Source: Nicotiana tabacum (taxonomy: Eukaryota; Streptophyta; Magnoliopsida; Solanales; Solanaceae). From it: DNA of 64,000 nucleotides. The stretch is from positions 99,370,826 to 99,434,825 of the forward strand of contig NC_134093.1 in NCBI RefSeq assembly GCF_000715075.1. The letters are read 5' to 3'. The notes under the pieces were generated by a model. That model had not been told where the DNA came from, did not search any database, and saw only the letters and a list, made by a program, of their open reading frames with translations. A program made the translations under genes and the position numbers. This document shows, piece after piece, positions 33,670 to 44,426 of the stretch (positions within the stretch are counted from its first letter, which is position 1; each line of letters begins with the position of its first letter).

Positions 33670-33992
33670 CTTGTCTTATTTTCAGCTCTCTCCCTCCAAA
33701 AACTCTCCACCTTGCTCTTGGGGTGACTCGAACTCACAACCTCTTATTTTCAGCTCTCTCCCTCCAAGAACTCTCCACCTTGTTCTTGGGGTGACTCGAA
33801 CTCACAACCTCTTATTTTCAGCTCTCTCCCTCCAAGAACTCTCCACCTTTTTCTTGGGGTGACTCGAACTCACAACCTCTTATTTTCAGCTCTCTCCCTC
33901 CAAGAACTCTCCACCTTGCTCTTGGGGTGACTCGAACTCACAACCTCTTGATTGAAAGTGGAGGGTGCTTACTACTAAAGCAACTCACTCTT
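33670..33992 (-). mobile_element. tRNA-derived SINE with fourfold amplified B-box segment
   Basis: Read on the minus strand the element begins near 33992 with GAGTGAGTTGCTTTAGTAG and TAAGCACCCTCCA, like a tRNA box A. It then has GAGGTTGTGAGTTCGAGTCA, a canonical Pol III box B (GTTCGAGTC). The 68-bp segment containing box B and the following CCAAGAGCAAGGTGGAGAG is present four times in tandem (33675-33946), nearly identical. It matches the head of a common Solanaceae SINE. The usual SINE body is missing after the last unit. The plus-strand open frame over this array is a translation of the repeats. Confidence 0.7.
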
Positions 33993-34383
33993 GTCAATTT
34001 AAATAACTTATACTTTTCTTTTTTATTTGCGTATATGAATAGAGTTTCACGAATAGCAGAACTTCCTATGTCATTTTATTAATATATATAACGCCAAGCA
34101 AGATCTTTTGTTGGATAGCTTTTCACTTGCTTAAAATGCAATTATCAAGTTCTTCCAATTAACATCCTTTTTGTTGCATTATTACCTCGTGAAGGAATCT
34201 ACACTATTTTAGTGATGTTGATGTAGGATGTTCTAAATTTTTTTTTTTTTAAGATTTACAAGGCCCTCTTGCAACGATTTACACATTCTAAAATTCCCAC
34301 AAAAAAAAAAGAAGAAGAAAACCTCACTAATATTTGCACCTAGTAATTAATATTGAATTCAAGAATTACTCAATTATGATATG
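33993..34383. other. Intergenic DNA up to the TAT element
   Basis: AT-rich with T- and A-runs near 34240 and 34302. No gene or repeat boundary seen other than the 5-bp ATATG target site at 34379-34383. Confidence 0.4.
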
Positions 34384-35067
34384 TGTTTACCCTCAAAATC
34401 GGATAACAATTGGTTATAAGGACATGTGGATTAACTTGATACAAAGAGATGAATTAGATTACAATTAAAATAAATAGCGATAAAATAACTGCAAACCACA
34501 GGAATTGGATAATTTCAGCTTAAGAATGCAAGCCACCCTTGAGTTGAAGGCACTTTGATTGATAACAAGATAGCAAAGAAATTAGTATAACGGTAATGTA
34601 TTGCTTATGAGTGTATATTACCATCCCCCTAATAAATTGCCAAGTCCCCTTTATATATTAGGGGAGATCTATATTTTAAGATATTATATTATTGTTCTAT
34701 AAAAGGCAAAAGTCATTGATTTGCTGATCGTTGGTTCCCTTTTCCGTGATTTCTGCCATAATGTCTTGTTAATGGCGAGAATTACGGACCCTGTCGGATG
34801 AGTTGGCAAAGCTTTCTTCGAGGCCATTGAAAACAGGACCGGTTATGCCTTCGGTAAACTCGAGGGCAAATCTGATAGTTTTGATGGCTATCTTTGACAA
34901 CGTTTTGGGTTCGATCATAATCACTATGTGCCAATCTTGGCTGATGGTGTTAGGCGTCACATCGATCTTCGATATCGACTTCACCCGATCACAGATATTT
35001 TGACCCTGGCCTAATCAGGAAGTTCGGAAGCTCGATCAAATATCGAGATCGGTTTTACCCGTATACA
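34384..35067 (-). repeat. 3' LTR of the TAT element
   Basis: On the plus strand it starts TGTTTACCCTCAAAATCGG and ends TTTTACCCGTATACA, so on its own strand it is TGTATACGGG to GGGTAAACA. It is colinear with 45701-46395, sharing AATTGCCAAG, AGGGGAGATCTA and CGATCACAGATATTT, and is slightly shorter. Confidence 0.9.
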
Positions 35068-35575
35068 GATAGTCCCCTCGTTCTTCGAAGAGTAGATGAC
35101 GAGGAACGATATGAGCCTCTGATTCTCACTTCGATATATCATGATGTAAGTGACAAAAACATGACATCAAATCCCCTTGTTTTTTGGAGAGTGAATGATG
35201 AGAAATGATACGAGCTTCCGATTCTCACTCCTATAAATCATGACGACAAATTCATGACGTAAGTGACAAGAATAGTTGAAATGTCCTATCGGCCCAGTCT
35301 TCAAGTCATTAAATGTGTGTCAGTTAACGGTCAGCCGCTACAGGATGCGAACCGTCGTTTGAGAAAATTATAAATACCCCCTTTCATCCATTAATTAGAA
35401 ATTTTACATTGGGCTCTTGTGTTTTAAGAAAACTTCATCACTCTCGTCTTCTGGTCTTTTGAAAACTTAAGTTTAAAACTTCTTCCCTTCTGGTTTTCTG
35501 AAAGCTTTCATAAGTTATCTGCTAATTACACCTTCTCTTTTATCAGTACCTTCTTTTCTCTTCTATTTAGAAGCA

Positions 35576-38266
35576 ATGGCAAAGACTTCAAAATTCGTTC
35601 CTCAAAAAGAAAATCCCTCTTCTCAAGACCGTCTGAGAACGTTTCGCCTGTTGTTACCGAAGAACCGACACCAGAACCCCCTCCAAAGATGTTCGTACCT
35701 GCGGGGTGTCCAACCGGAGCCGATTTCAAGGTTGAGAAAACTTTCTCAGTACCGGGTCGGTGCAAGCCGATCTAGAGGTACATATGTTCGGTCACCGATA
35801 GTGTCCTCGAGAAGGTCAAGGAGGATTGCAACTGGGCAGATAAGCTTGTAATGGTCCCCTACTCCTGAGGAATCGATCACTACCCACGTCGAGGGCTATC
35901 CAAGTGTTTACACTTACCCTTTCACGTTGGGTCCCTTAGATCCGGTCATCATCGCCTTCTGTAAGAGGTACGAGGTGACCCTCGATCAGATTTATCCTTC
36001 ATTCTGGAGGATAGTAATTCTTCTCCGCTTCTTTGTGAGCAAGGTCAATGGATGTCCCTTCACCATCGACCACTTTTTGCGCTTGTATAGCCCCCGGCTC
36101 TATCGAGGGGTATTAATCGAGCTTGCATGTCAGGCCACTAAGGCCCCTTTTTCTAGCATCGAAAAGGATCGGTACCGAGGCTAGTTGGCTCGTTTCGTTC
36201 GAGTGAAGACCTCGGATTTGTTCCCAGCTGAGCATATGCCATTTCCTGAGAAGTGGAATATGAAGCGTAAGTATAATCTTGTTTTTAAGATTTCGTTCGA
36301 TGTTCTTTTCTTTCCCCTCTCATCTATATTTTACGATGGTGCAGCTGTTGCTCGGATGCCGGATGCAGTTCCTCGACTTAAGGAATGGGTCGAGGGCATC
36401 GTAAAACAAAGACCTTATTCTGAGCGTTCGTGGCGCGAGCTATCGAAGGGCCGATGGGAGGCCCGTTCCCATGGGGAGAGTTTTTTCAAATTACTTTGAT
36501 TCCCTTTCGCATTATCAACTTCTGACTTGCTTTTACTTCTTTTTTGCAGGTTTACTAAAAGATATTGAGATGAGGCCCCCGTCCGATGATGACGATATCT
36601 TCACCGAGCCCCCTGTCCCGAGACAGGATAAAAAGAAGAAAAAGAAAAAAGGTTTCGAGTTTCCCGGGCCCTGAGAAGAAGAGGCCAAAGAAAAGATTGG
36701 CTAGTAAACCCAAGGGAAGCACCAGTGGTCGAGCACTGTCCCCGGACTCACTCTATCGACTGGGGGATGAGTCCAGGGGGGAGGAGAAGCCTTTGATCTC
36801 GGCATCTCGAAGGGCAAGGGGCCTCCGAACTAGGAGGGGTGAGGCTGAATTTCATGAGGCCGAGGTGGAGGTAGGAGCTGAGGCTTCCCGAGATGCGGGC
36901 AAAGCCTCGCAGGAAGCACTTGGTCTAATAAAGATTGCTGAGTCACCCTCGTTCACAAAGTTGATGTTTAACGAGGCCCAAGCAACAAAAGAACGCCCAA
37001 TCGAGGGAGCCCACAGATCGAACGACCCTTTTCGTGGTTTTTTCGATGGCGTGAATTCAACGGCCACGGACGATGCCATTGGATTTGGCAATCTAGAGAT
37101 ACTGAGGAAGAGCTCACCCTCTGAAGCAAGCGAGGCTTCTTCGAGCCCGAAATTGGTCTATCGATTTCTTGCCCCAAGTGCATATCCCGATTGAAAATGC
37201 ACTGTTGTTTTTTCCCTTCCTGAGGATGCCCGGGTCCTTTCCGTCCCCATAGGGGTGGCCAACTATCTTCAGTGCCTGGGGACCGAGGATGATCAAGCTA
37301 AGATGAAAGAGGTGGATACACCCTACCTGTTCATCAAAGCTAACAGGCGTTGAATCGGGTAACTTTGAATATCCCTTTATTATGTACTTGCAGGCCTTGG
37401 TAACGTTTTCCTTTATAAATAATCATAATATTTTCCTTTGTGCATGCAGGCCTCAGTACTTTATCACGAGGCTTTTCTCCGATACCGAGAAGATTTTAAA
37501 TGTCATGAGGTCGAGACTCGGGATCTTACTGAGAAGAAGGATGCTTACAAGCTTCTTAGTGAGATATCCCATGCTGAGCTAGAAGCGGCTCGGAAGGAGC
37601 ATGTCGACTTGGTCGAGAAGGTAAGAAGAGTTTTTTAAATTAGTCATGATGAGTCGGGCATAATGGCTGACGATCCGAACCCACAGGTTCAAAAGAAGCT
37701 TGATCAGATCGAGCAGCTTCAGGGGGAGGTGGATATGATCAAAGTCGAGGCCGAAGAATAGAAGAAGAACATGAATCGCCTGGCCTCGGAGAAGGAAACT
37801 ATCCGGGATCAGTTAGCTTCGGTTGAGGTTCAGCTTTAGGCTACAAGAGAAAAAAACTTGGTACAGGACAAAAAGATCGATGGTCTTTAGTCTCAGCTAA
37901 ACTCGGCTATCTCAGGTCAAGAGAATCTGGCCAAAGAGCTTGAGTCGGCCAAGTCGGAGGTTGCTTTGGTCAGGGCCGAGGTCGATGATAAGGTGGCCCA
38001 ATATAAAGCTGATGCCGAAGCGATTCAGGACCAAGAAAAAAAATATGGTGAAGCATGCGAGGTGGCGATCCCGAAGGGAGGCCCTCGAGGGAGTCCATGC
38101 TCAGAATTTTAACGTATTGGGTGAAATCGAAAATTCCAAGATATACAAAGCGAAGGCCAGGAAGTTGGCTTATCCCGAGGAAGATTTTGATGGGTCCGAA
38201 AAGTTGGGTGAGTCTGATGGTGGCGAAGACCTCGTAGGTGACGACATGGCCCCTGATGAATATTAG
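35576..38266 (+). pseudogene. Antisense accessory ORF of the TAT element, decayed
   Basis: This is the extra ORF that TAT elements carry opposite to gag-pol. Its biochemical role is unknown. It starts MAKTSKFVPQKE at 35576 and soon shifts frame. At 35927 the domain segment DPVIIAFCKRYEVTLDQIYP begins, followed by LYSPRLYRG and RFVRVKTSDL. An intron with GTAAGT donor and GCAG acceptor spans 36267-36344, after which ARMPDAVPRLKEWVEG reads on. A second intron ends at 36549 (TTTTTTGCAG) but its donor is not canonical. A lysine-rich segment follows (36630-36720). Further intron-like gaps end at 37393 or 37449 and span 37621-37686. The last exon encodes a coiled coil rich in K, E, Q and A, with three in-frame TAG codons (37759, 37837, 37888), each likely from CAG. 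Confidence 0.7.
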
Positions 38267-38670
38267 GCCATTTAAGATCTTTTTGCTTTTCGCACTCTCT
38301 TTTTGTTGAGGCCGTTTGGCCTTTGTAAAAAATATGTATCGGGTCTATTCAGCCCTAGTAAAGAAATTTGATATATATATATAAGGCTTTTCCCTTTCAC
38401 AGCTTTTGAATTTTAAATTTTTCCTTTGCTTTTTTATTTGTATTCGCAAAGGTCGATATGCCTTAGCATGAAATAATTCAGTTGTGTTCCAAGATTCAAA
38501 CAAACCTTGCCTTTAATATTATTTTGTTAGTTGTTATCGAAACTTTTTCCCAAAATAGTTTAGGCTTATGGTTTGCCGAGGGTAGCCTTTAGAACCGGTT
38601 ATGAAAATTTTTCGAAGGCCTAGTTTTTGTTACAAGTCTCGAACGTCTCCGAGTCGTGTTAATATGGCAG

Positions 38671-39380
38671 TAGCCTTTTTAGTTTGGGCAATGCCAAATA
38701 AGCTTTTGTGCCCTTGGGTTTTTTTAACCCGGGAATGGACTTAGCCTTTTAATTCGGGCAATGCCAAATAAGCTTCATGCCCTCGAGTGTTATTAACTCG
38801 GAACAGCCTTAGCCTTTTAATTCGGGCAATGCCAAATAAGCTTCATGCCCTCGAGTGTTATTAACTCGGAACGGCTTTAGCCTTTCAATTCGGGCAATGC
38901 CAAATAAGCTTCATGCCCTCGAGTGTTATTAACTCGGAACGACCTTAGCCTTTTAATTCGGGCAATGCCAAATAAGCTTCATGCCCTCGAGTGTTATTAA
39001 CTCAAAACGGCCTTAGCCTTTTAATTCAGGAAATGCCAAATAACCTTTATTTCCTCGAGTGTTATTAACTCGGAACGGCCTTAGCCTTTTAATTCGGGCA
39101 ATGCCAAATAAGTTTCATGCCCTCAAATGTTATTAACTCGGAATGGCCTTAGCCTTTTAATTCGGGCAATGCTAAATAAGCCTTATGCCCTCGAATGTTA
39201 TTAACTCGGAACGGCCTTAACCTTTTAATTCAGGCAATGCCAAATTAGCTTCATTCCCTCGAGTGTTTTTTACTTGGAACGGCCTTAGCCTTTTAATTCG
39301 TGCATTCCCAGATAAGCTTTATGCCCTCGGGTTTTGTTAACCCTGAATGGCCTTAGCCTTTAAATTCGGGCAATGCCAAA
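38671..39380. repeat. 68-bp tandem array in TAT 3' region (about 10 copies)
   Basis: Units begin about every 68 bp (for example 38741, 38809, 38877) with TTAGCCTTTTAATTCGGGCA, then ATGCCAAATAAGCTTCATGC and CCTCGAGTGTTATTAACTCG. The outer units are the most diverged and the central ones nearly identical, as expected for expansion from the middle. Such arrays in the 3' untranslated region of TAT elements are known sources of satellite DNA. Confidence 0.9.
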
Positions 39381-40018
39381 GTGGCAGTCCCCGAGTGAGA
39401 GTGAATGTTTGAACTCGGATTAAGGTGGCCCTTGGGCTCGATAGCTTTAGCTTTAGGAATTTCCTTGAATGATGTAAGAAATATTTTAAAGGACAAGATG
39501 TTTATGTGCAAGGAAGAATCTTCTTTTATATTCTTGTGCACAATAGTTGTACATGTATACATGTTTTGTGCCAGGGCTCGAGCTGTCTGTGTGGGCACGG
39601 TTCATTTGACCGTTTGGCCCTTACAATAAATCCTATTAATCGAGGCCCTTCAATCACGAAGTTTCTTTCCTTGTTAAAGTCGATATCCGAGGGTATTGCC
39701 CCCAGTGTTCGGGGCTTACTGAAGAGTGGCCTCGAATGCTGTTATGATTATTGTCACCGGTTCGTAGTCGGCCTTCAATTCTATGTTAGCACGATTTACT
39801 TATTGCCTCGTTAAAAACCTTGCCGGAAAATCCATTTGGGATAAAGTCGGTTTAAGGAAAAAAGAGTGCAACGCATGCTTTCAGACCTAGGATCCCGTAT
39901 CATCCCTTTTTGGTCACGTGCAAGTGTTAGTTTGAAATGTAAAATAAAAGAAAGAACGGTGTCATAACTTAGCAGTAATATCTCTTTAATTGAGTTATAT
40001 TCCAGTTGCTCGGCAATT
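39381..40018 (-). other. TAT untranslated region between array and integrase
   Basis: No domain is visible. The 102-codon and shorter plus-strand frames here have no recognisable content. The segment GCCTCGTTAAAAACCTTGCC near 39804 is typical non-coding TAT sequence following integrase. Confidence 0.5.
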
Positions 40019-41219
40019 TCTCGTTGTTCATTGTTACGAGCTTGTAGGATCCTTTTCGGGTGATCTCAATAATTTGGTACGGTCCTTCCCAGTTTGGCCC
40101 CAATTTCCTTCGTTTGGGTGTTCAGTGTAACTTTTCTTAGTGCTAAGTCCCCGGTATTGAAGTATCGAATGTTGGTCCTTCGATTATAATATGTCTCGCT
40201 CTGCTGTTTTTGGGCGGCCAACCGGACAAGGGCGGTTTCGCGCCTTTCATCTAATAGTTCCAGGCTCATACTCATAGCCTCGTCGTTCGATTCCTCTGTT
40301 ATATGTCCGAATCTGATGCTCGGTTCTCCGACCTCGGCCGGTATTAAAGCTTCGGTGTCATAAACCAAAGAAAATGGGGTGGCCTCTATACTGGACTTCG
40401 AGGTTGTACGGTACACCCATAGGACCTCAGGTAGCATTTCCTTTCATTTTTCTTTGGCGTCGATCAACCTCTTTCTGAGATTTTGGATTATGGTTTTATT
40501 GCTGGATTCTATTTTTCCGTTCCCTCTAGGGTGGTAAGGAGTGGATAAGATTCTTTTGATCTTATGGTCTTTGAGAAACTTGCTTACTTTGCTGCCAATA
40601 AAATGTTTTCCGTTGTCGCACACAATCTCGGAAGGTATTCTGAATCGATATATAATGTGGTCCCAGATAAAATCGATGACTCCTTTTTCTCTGACCTTTT
40701 CATATGACTGTGCTTCCACCCATTTAGAAAATAGTTTGTCATAAATAAAATAAATTGAGCCTTACCGGGCGCCCGTGAAAGGGGGCCAACAATGCCCATC
40801 CCCCATTTCATGAACGGTTATGGTGACAAGACCGAATGTAGTGGCTCTCCTGCTCGATGAATCATCGGAGCATGCCTTTGGCATCCATCGCATTTTTGAA
40901 TGAACTCCTTTGCGTCTTTTTCCATGTCGATCCAATAGTAACTGGCTCTGATTATTTTTTGAACCAGTGATTCAGCGCCCGAATGATTTCCACAGGTACC
41001 TTTGTGGATTTCCCTCAAAATGTATTCGGTATCTCCCAGTCCCAAACATATTGAGATCGGGCCATCGAACGTTCTTCTGACTAAGGTTCCATCCTCGGAC
41101 AAACTAAATTGGACTGACTTCATACGTAGGGCCCTCGATTTTTTTGGATCCGAGGGTAGTTTTCCGGTCCTGAGATATTCCACGTACTTATTCCTCCAGT
41201 CCCAAGTTAGGCTCATTTA
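40019..41219 (-). pseudogene. Integrase of the TAT element, decayed
   Basis: The N-terminal HHCC zinc domain is readable (GTCGNHSGAESLV then CDGCQRHAP, around 40880-41010). The catalytic core begins MKWGMGIVGP at 40811; the family has Asp in the sixth position, so the first acidic residue of the DDE triad is replaced by Gly. The second (IVCDNGKHFIG, near 40610) and third (PYHPRGNGKIES, near 40530) acidic residues remain. The C-terminal part has LDERRETALVRLAAQ and, after a frameshift near 40110, a GPY/F motif (NWEGPYQI). Other breaks are stops at 41217, 40818 and 40444 and a frameshift near 40735. The gene cannot encode an active integrase. Confidence 0.9.
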
Positions 41220-41853
41220 GTTGATCTCGGCATGGCCTTGTTCCACCACTGATCTCATAAGTTGTACAATTTCTCTCGAATTGATCTCGTTGTCTTCGAC
41301 CGATGATCCCGAGTTAGCGAGGGCATCAACTTTGCTATTTTGATCCCGAGGTACATGTTGCAAAGTCCATTCTTTGAACCGATTTAATGTCACATGTAAC
41401 TTGTCCAAGTATCCCTGCATTCGTTCTTCCCTGACCTCGAATGTCCTATTAACTTGGTTTACCAGAAGGAGTGAGCCGCACTTGGCTTCGATCACCTTTA
41501 CCCCAAGCCTTTGGCTAATTCATGGTCTCATATTCAGCCTTGTTGTTAGTCAATTTCAGAGTCTTAATAGATTGCCTAATTATTTTACCTGTTGGTGGAT
41601 TTAATACGATGCCAAGTTTAGACCCTTTTACGTTTGAGGCGCCATCCGTAAAGAGGGTCCATATTCCCGAGGAAGTCCCTGAGTTAATCAATAACTCTCT
41701 TTCAACCTCGGGTATTAAGGTCTGTGTAAAGTCGGCCACGAAGTCTGCCAAAATTTGGGACTTAATGGCGGTCCGGGGTCGGTACTCAATATCGTAACCA
41801 CTTACTTCCATGGCCCATTTGGCCAATCGGCCCGAGAGCTCGGGTTTATGCAT
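41217..41853 (-). pseudogene. RNase H domain of the TAT element, decayed
   Basis: WTLFTDGASNVKGS (near 41670) carries the first catalytic Asp and NNKAEYET (near 41525) the catalytic Glu. Just after this a short deletion and frameshift remove part of the helix that normally links to the next strand. The third position reads EAKCGSLLLVNQ, with Gly where the family has Asp. The last Asp is present in KVDALANSGSS near 41315. RNase H degrades the RNA strand of the RNA-DNA hybrid during reverse transcription. This copy is inactive by frame and by active-site loss. Confidence 0.88.
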
Positions 41854-43287
41854 GACGTTCCTTAACGGGTAAGTTGTTATGACACATACATATGGGGTGA
41901 CAATGGAAGTATGGTTTTAGTTTGTTGGAGGCGCTTATCAAGGCAAGCGTCAGTTTTTCTAGGTGAGAGTACCTAGTTTCCGCCTCACCAAAGGTCCTAC
42001 TAACATAATAAATCGGAAATTGCGTACCTCGTTCCTCCCGAACTAGGACTCCACTTACCGCTATCTCTAAGACTACCAAGTACAAGTACAGTGGTTCGTC
42101 TGTCTTTGGTGTGTGAAGCAGCGGCATGCTCGATAAGTACCTTTTTAGCTCCTCCAAAGATCGTTGGCATTCCGGAGTCCATGAAACGTTATTCTTCTTT
42201 TTCAGTAGTGCGAAGAATTCGTGGCTTTTATCAGACAACCTTGAAATAAATCGCCCGAGGGTGGCTATGCACCCGATTAGCCTTTGCATGGCCTTTACGT
42301 TTTCCACGACCGTGATATCTTCGTTGGCTTTGATCTTATCGGGGTTGATATCTATTCCTCGGTTGGATACCATGAACCCAATAAATTTACCTGATCCAAC
42401 TCCGAACGCGCATTTTTCTGGGTTCATCTTAATATTGTACTTCTTCAATATGCGGAAGGTTTCCTGCAAATGTTTTAAATAGTCCTCTGCTCGCAGGGAA
42501 TTAACCAACATATCATCAATGTAAACCTCCATCGATCTTCCTATTTTTTCCTCAAACATCCTTTACTAAGCCCTGATAGGTGGCACCGATATTTTTTAAT
42601 CCAAATGGCATCACGTTATAGCAGTATGTGCCGTACTTAGTGATGAAGGAGGTTTTTTCCTGATCACCCGGGTCCATCTGTATTTGGTTGTACCAGGAAT
42701 AGGCGTTGAGAAAACTGAGGATCTCGTGGCCGATCGTGGCATCAATCATACGATCGATGTTGGGCAAAGAAAAAGAGTCTTTGGGGCATGCCTTATTCAA
42801 ATCTTTGTAATCTACACACATTCTTAGTTTATTCCTTTTTTTAGGGACTACCACTACGTTTGCTAACCAATACCGGGTATTTAACCTACCAAATGGACCC
42901 TATTTTAAGGAGGTTAGATACCTCGTCCTTGATGAAAGCATGTTTGACCTCGGACTGGGGCCTCCTCTTCTGCTTGACCAAATTGATTTTTGGGTCCAGG
43001 CTTTGCTTGCGAGTGGTTATCTCCGGTGGGATCCCTGTCATATCAATATGGGACCAAGCGAAATAAACTATGTTATCTACAAGAAATTGAATAAGTTTTT
43101 TCCTAAGCTCGGGAGTTAATCCTGTGCCCAGGTATACCTTCCGATCGGGTAGATGCTCGACCAATATAACTTGTTCCAGCTCTTCGACCTTAGATTTGGT
43201 TGTGTCGGATTCATCGGGGATTACAAAAGATCGGGGAACCCCGTAATCATCGTCTTCATAAGTCCCCTGCCTATCCGGTTGCGTCAT
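41846..43287 (-). pseudogene. Reverse transcriptase of the TAT element, decayed
   Basis: The pre-RT region (42886-43287) includes FAWSHIDMTGIPPEITT and KQKRRPQSEVKHAFIKDEV. RT fingers and palm follow: KLRMCVDYKDLNKACPKDSF, SFITKYGTYCYNVMPFGLKN (42552-42854). The catalytic YIDD motif lies at 42512-42523 (MEVYIDDML) and is intact. The connection region ends at about 41880. Single-base shifts break the frame near 42870, near 42555 and near 41870. RT copies the element RNA into DNA inside the virus-like particle. The sequence is close to common Solanaceae TAT elements and the catalytic residues have survived the frame damage. Confidence 0.92.
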
Positions 43288-43400
43288 GGCCGGTATCGGT
43301 GACTGCTATTTGGCCTCTTGTGAGTATTGATATTGGATTCACTTCTTCGACTGCAAATATCTCTTTTGCGTCCGATTGTTCCCCGTAGATTGTCTTAACT

Positions 43401-43418
43401 CCCCCTCCCCCCCCCCCC
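43401..43418. repeat. C-rich homopolymer run between protease and RT
   Basis: Five C, one T, then twelve C. On the coding (minus) strand it is a G-run. Homopolymers of this length are slippage-prone and could account for local frame loss in pol. Confidence 0.85.
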
Positions 43419-43645
43419 TGGAGTTGGGAATTTTAATACTTGGTGAAGAGTCGAGGGCACTGCCTTCATGTTGTGGATCCATGGCCTTCTGAGAAGGGCG
43501 TTGTACCTCATGTCTCCTTCGATCACATAAAATTGGTTTCTTGTATGGTTCTGATGGTATTAACCGGTAGAGTTATCTCTCCCTTGGTGGTTTCACATGC
43601 AATGTTGAACCCATTTAGAACTTGAACTGCGTGCACAATTTTGTC

Positions 43646-44110
43646 TTATAGACCGAGCTTCTCCACGACCATCGATCGAATGATGTTGGCCGAGCTATAT
43701 GGATCAATCAATACACGCTTAATTCGGGTTTTATTTACGAGTACATATATTACTAGTGCATCATTGTGAGGTTGTATGATCCCTTTCGCATCCTCATCGC
43801 TGAAAGATAAGATTCCTTTCAGTATGTAGTCTCGAGTTCGTTTCTCCCTAGTGATGGATACTTTGGTGCATTTCAACATCAGCCCCTGTGGATATCGACT
43901 CCATCGATGATCATATTAATGACGTGTTGAGTTTTGGTATCCTCTTGTTCTGTTTGTTTGTTAGAATCCTTGTTCCTGAAATGATTTTTGGCCCGGTCTC
44001 TCAAGAATTCTCGAAGGTTCCCATTATTGAATAGTCAGGCTACTTCTTCTTTCAGTTGTTGACAATCTTCCGTTCTATGACCGTGAGTCCCATGATATTT
44101 GCACATCTGG
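43646..44110 (-). pseudogene. Zinc knuckle and aspartic protease of the TAT element, decayed
   Basis: Near 44065-44106 the minus strand reads a knuckle-like CKYHGTHGHRTEDC in one frame, interrupted by shifts. From 43879 the frame MLKCTKVSITREKRTRDYIL leads to a retropepsin core ALVIYVLVNKTRIKRVLIDP followed by YSSANIIRS. The family motif at the active site is D-P-G-S-S; here Gly is Tyr. Protease cuts the gag-pol polyprotein. The order knuckle, protease, RT is normal for the clade. The reading frame between gag and RT is not continuous. Confidence 0.8.
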
Positions 44111-44426
44111 TTAGGATCCCTTTGAGCTGGATCGGATTCTAGAGGTCGAGGCCATTTGGTATTCTTGATACGCCCGATAGCTGATACGATGGTGGCAGCA
44201 TCGACATTAAAGTTGTATTCTTATAGCCTCGGTGCTTCTTTAGGCCCGATGGATCTATCGAAACTGGTTTTGGTTATGAGCCCCCAGTTGCTTCAACCTT
44301 GATCATTTCCCCTTTCGTTTCTTACGGGGTTTCGCTCGGATCCACTGTTCCTTCGATCTCCATTATATGGCAGATATCGATCCCTATTTGATCTTGGTTC
44401 ATGATCGATGTCTCTCTTGACTCTGT

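Noticed and set aside
33671..33862. 63-codon frame with repeated peptide
   Set aside because: It is a translation of the 68-bp SINE-derived tandem units.
33675..33946. CRISPR-like regular repeat
   Set aside because: Units are adjacent, with no unique spacers, and this is a plant nuclear context.
33670..33992. Functional tRNA gene
   Set aside because: Box A and box B are present but no acceptor stem or anticodon arm can be formed, and the B-box segment is multiplied, so a SINE fits better.
36586..37194. 202-codon forward frame as a host gene
   Set aside because: It lies inside the TAT element between its LTRs and continues the antisense accessory ORF, with matching exons on both sides.
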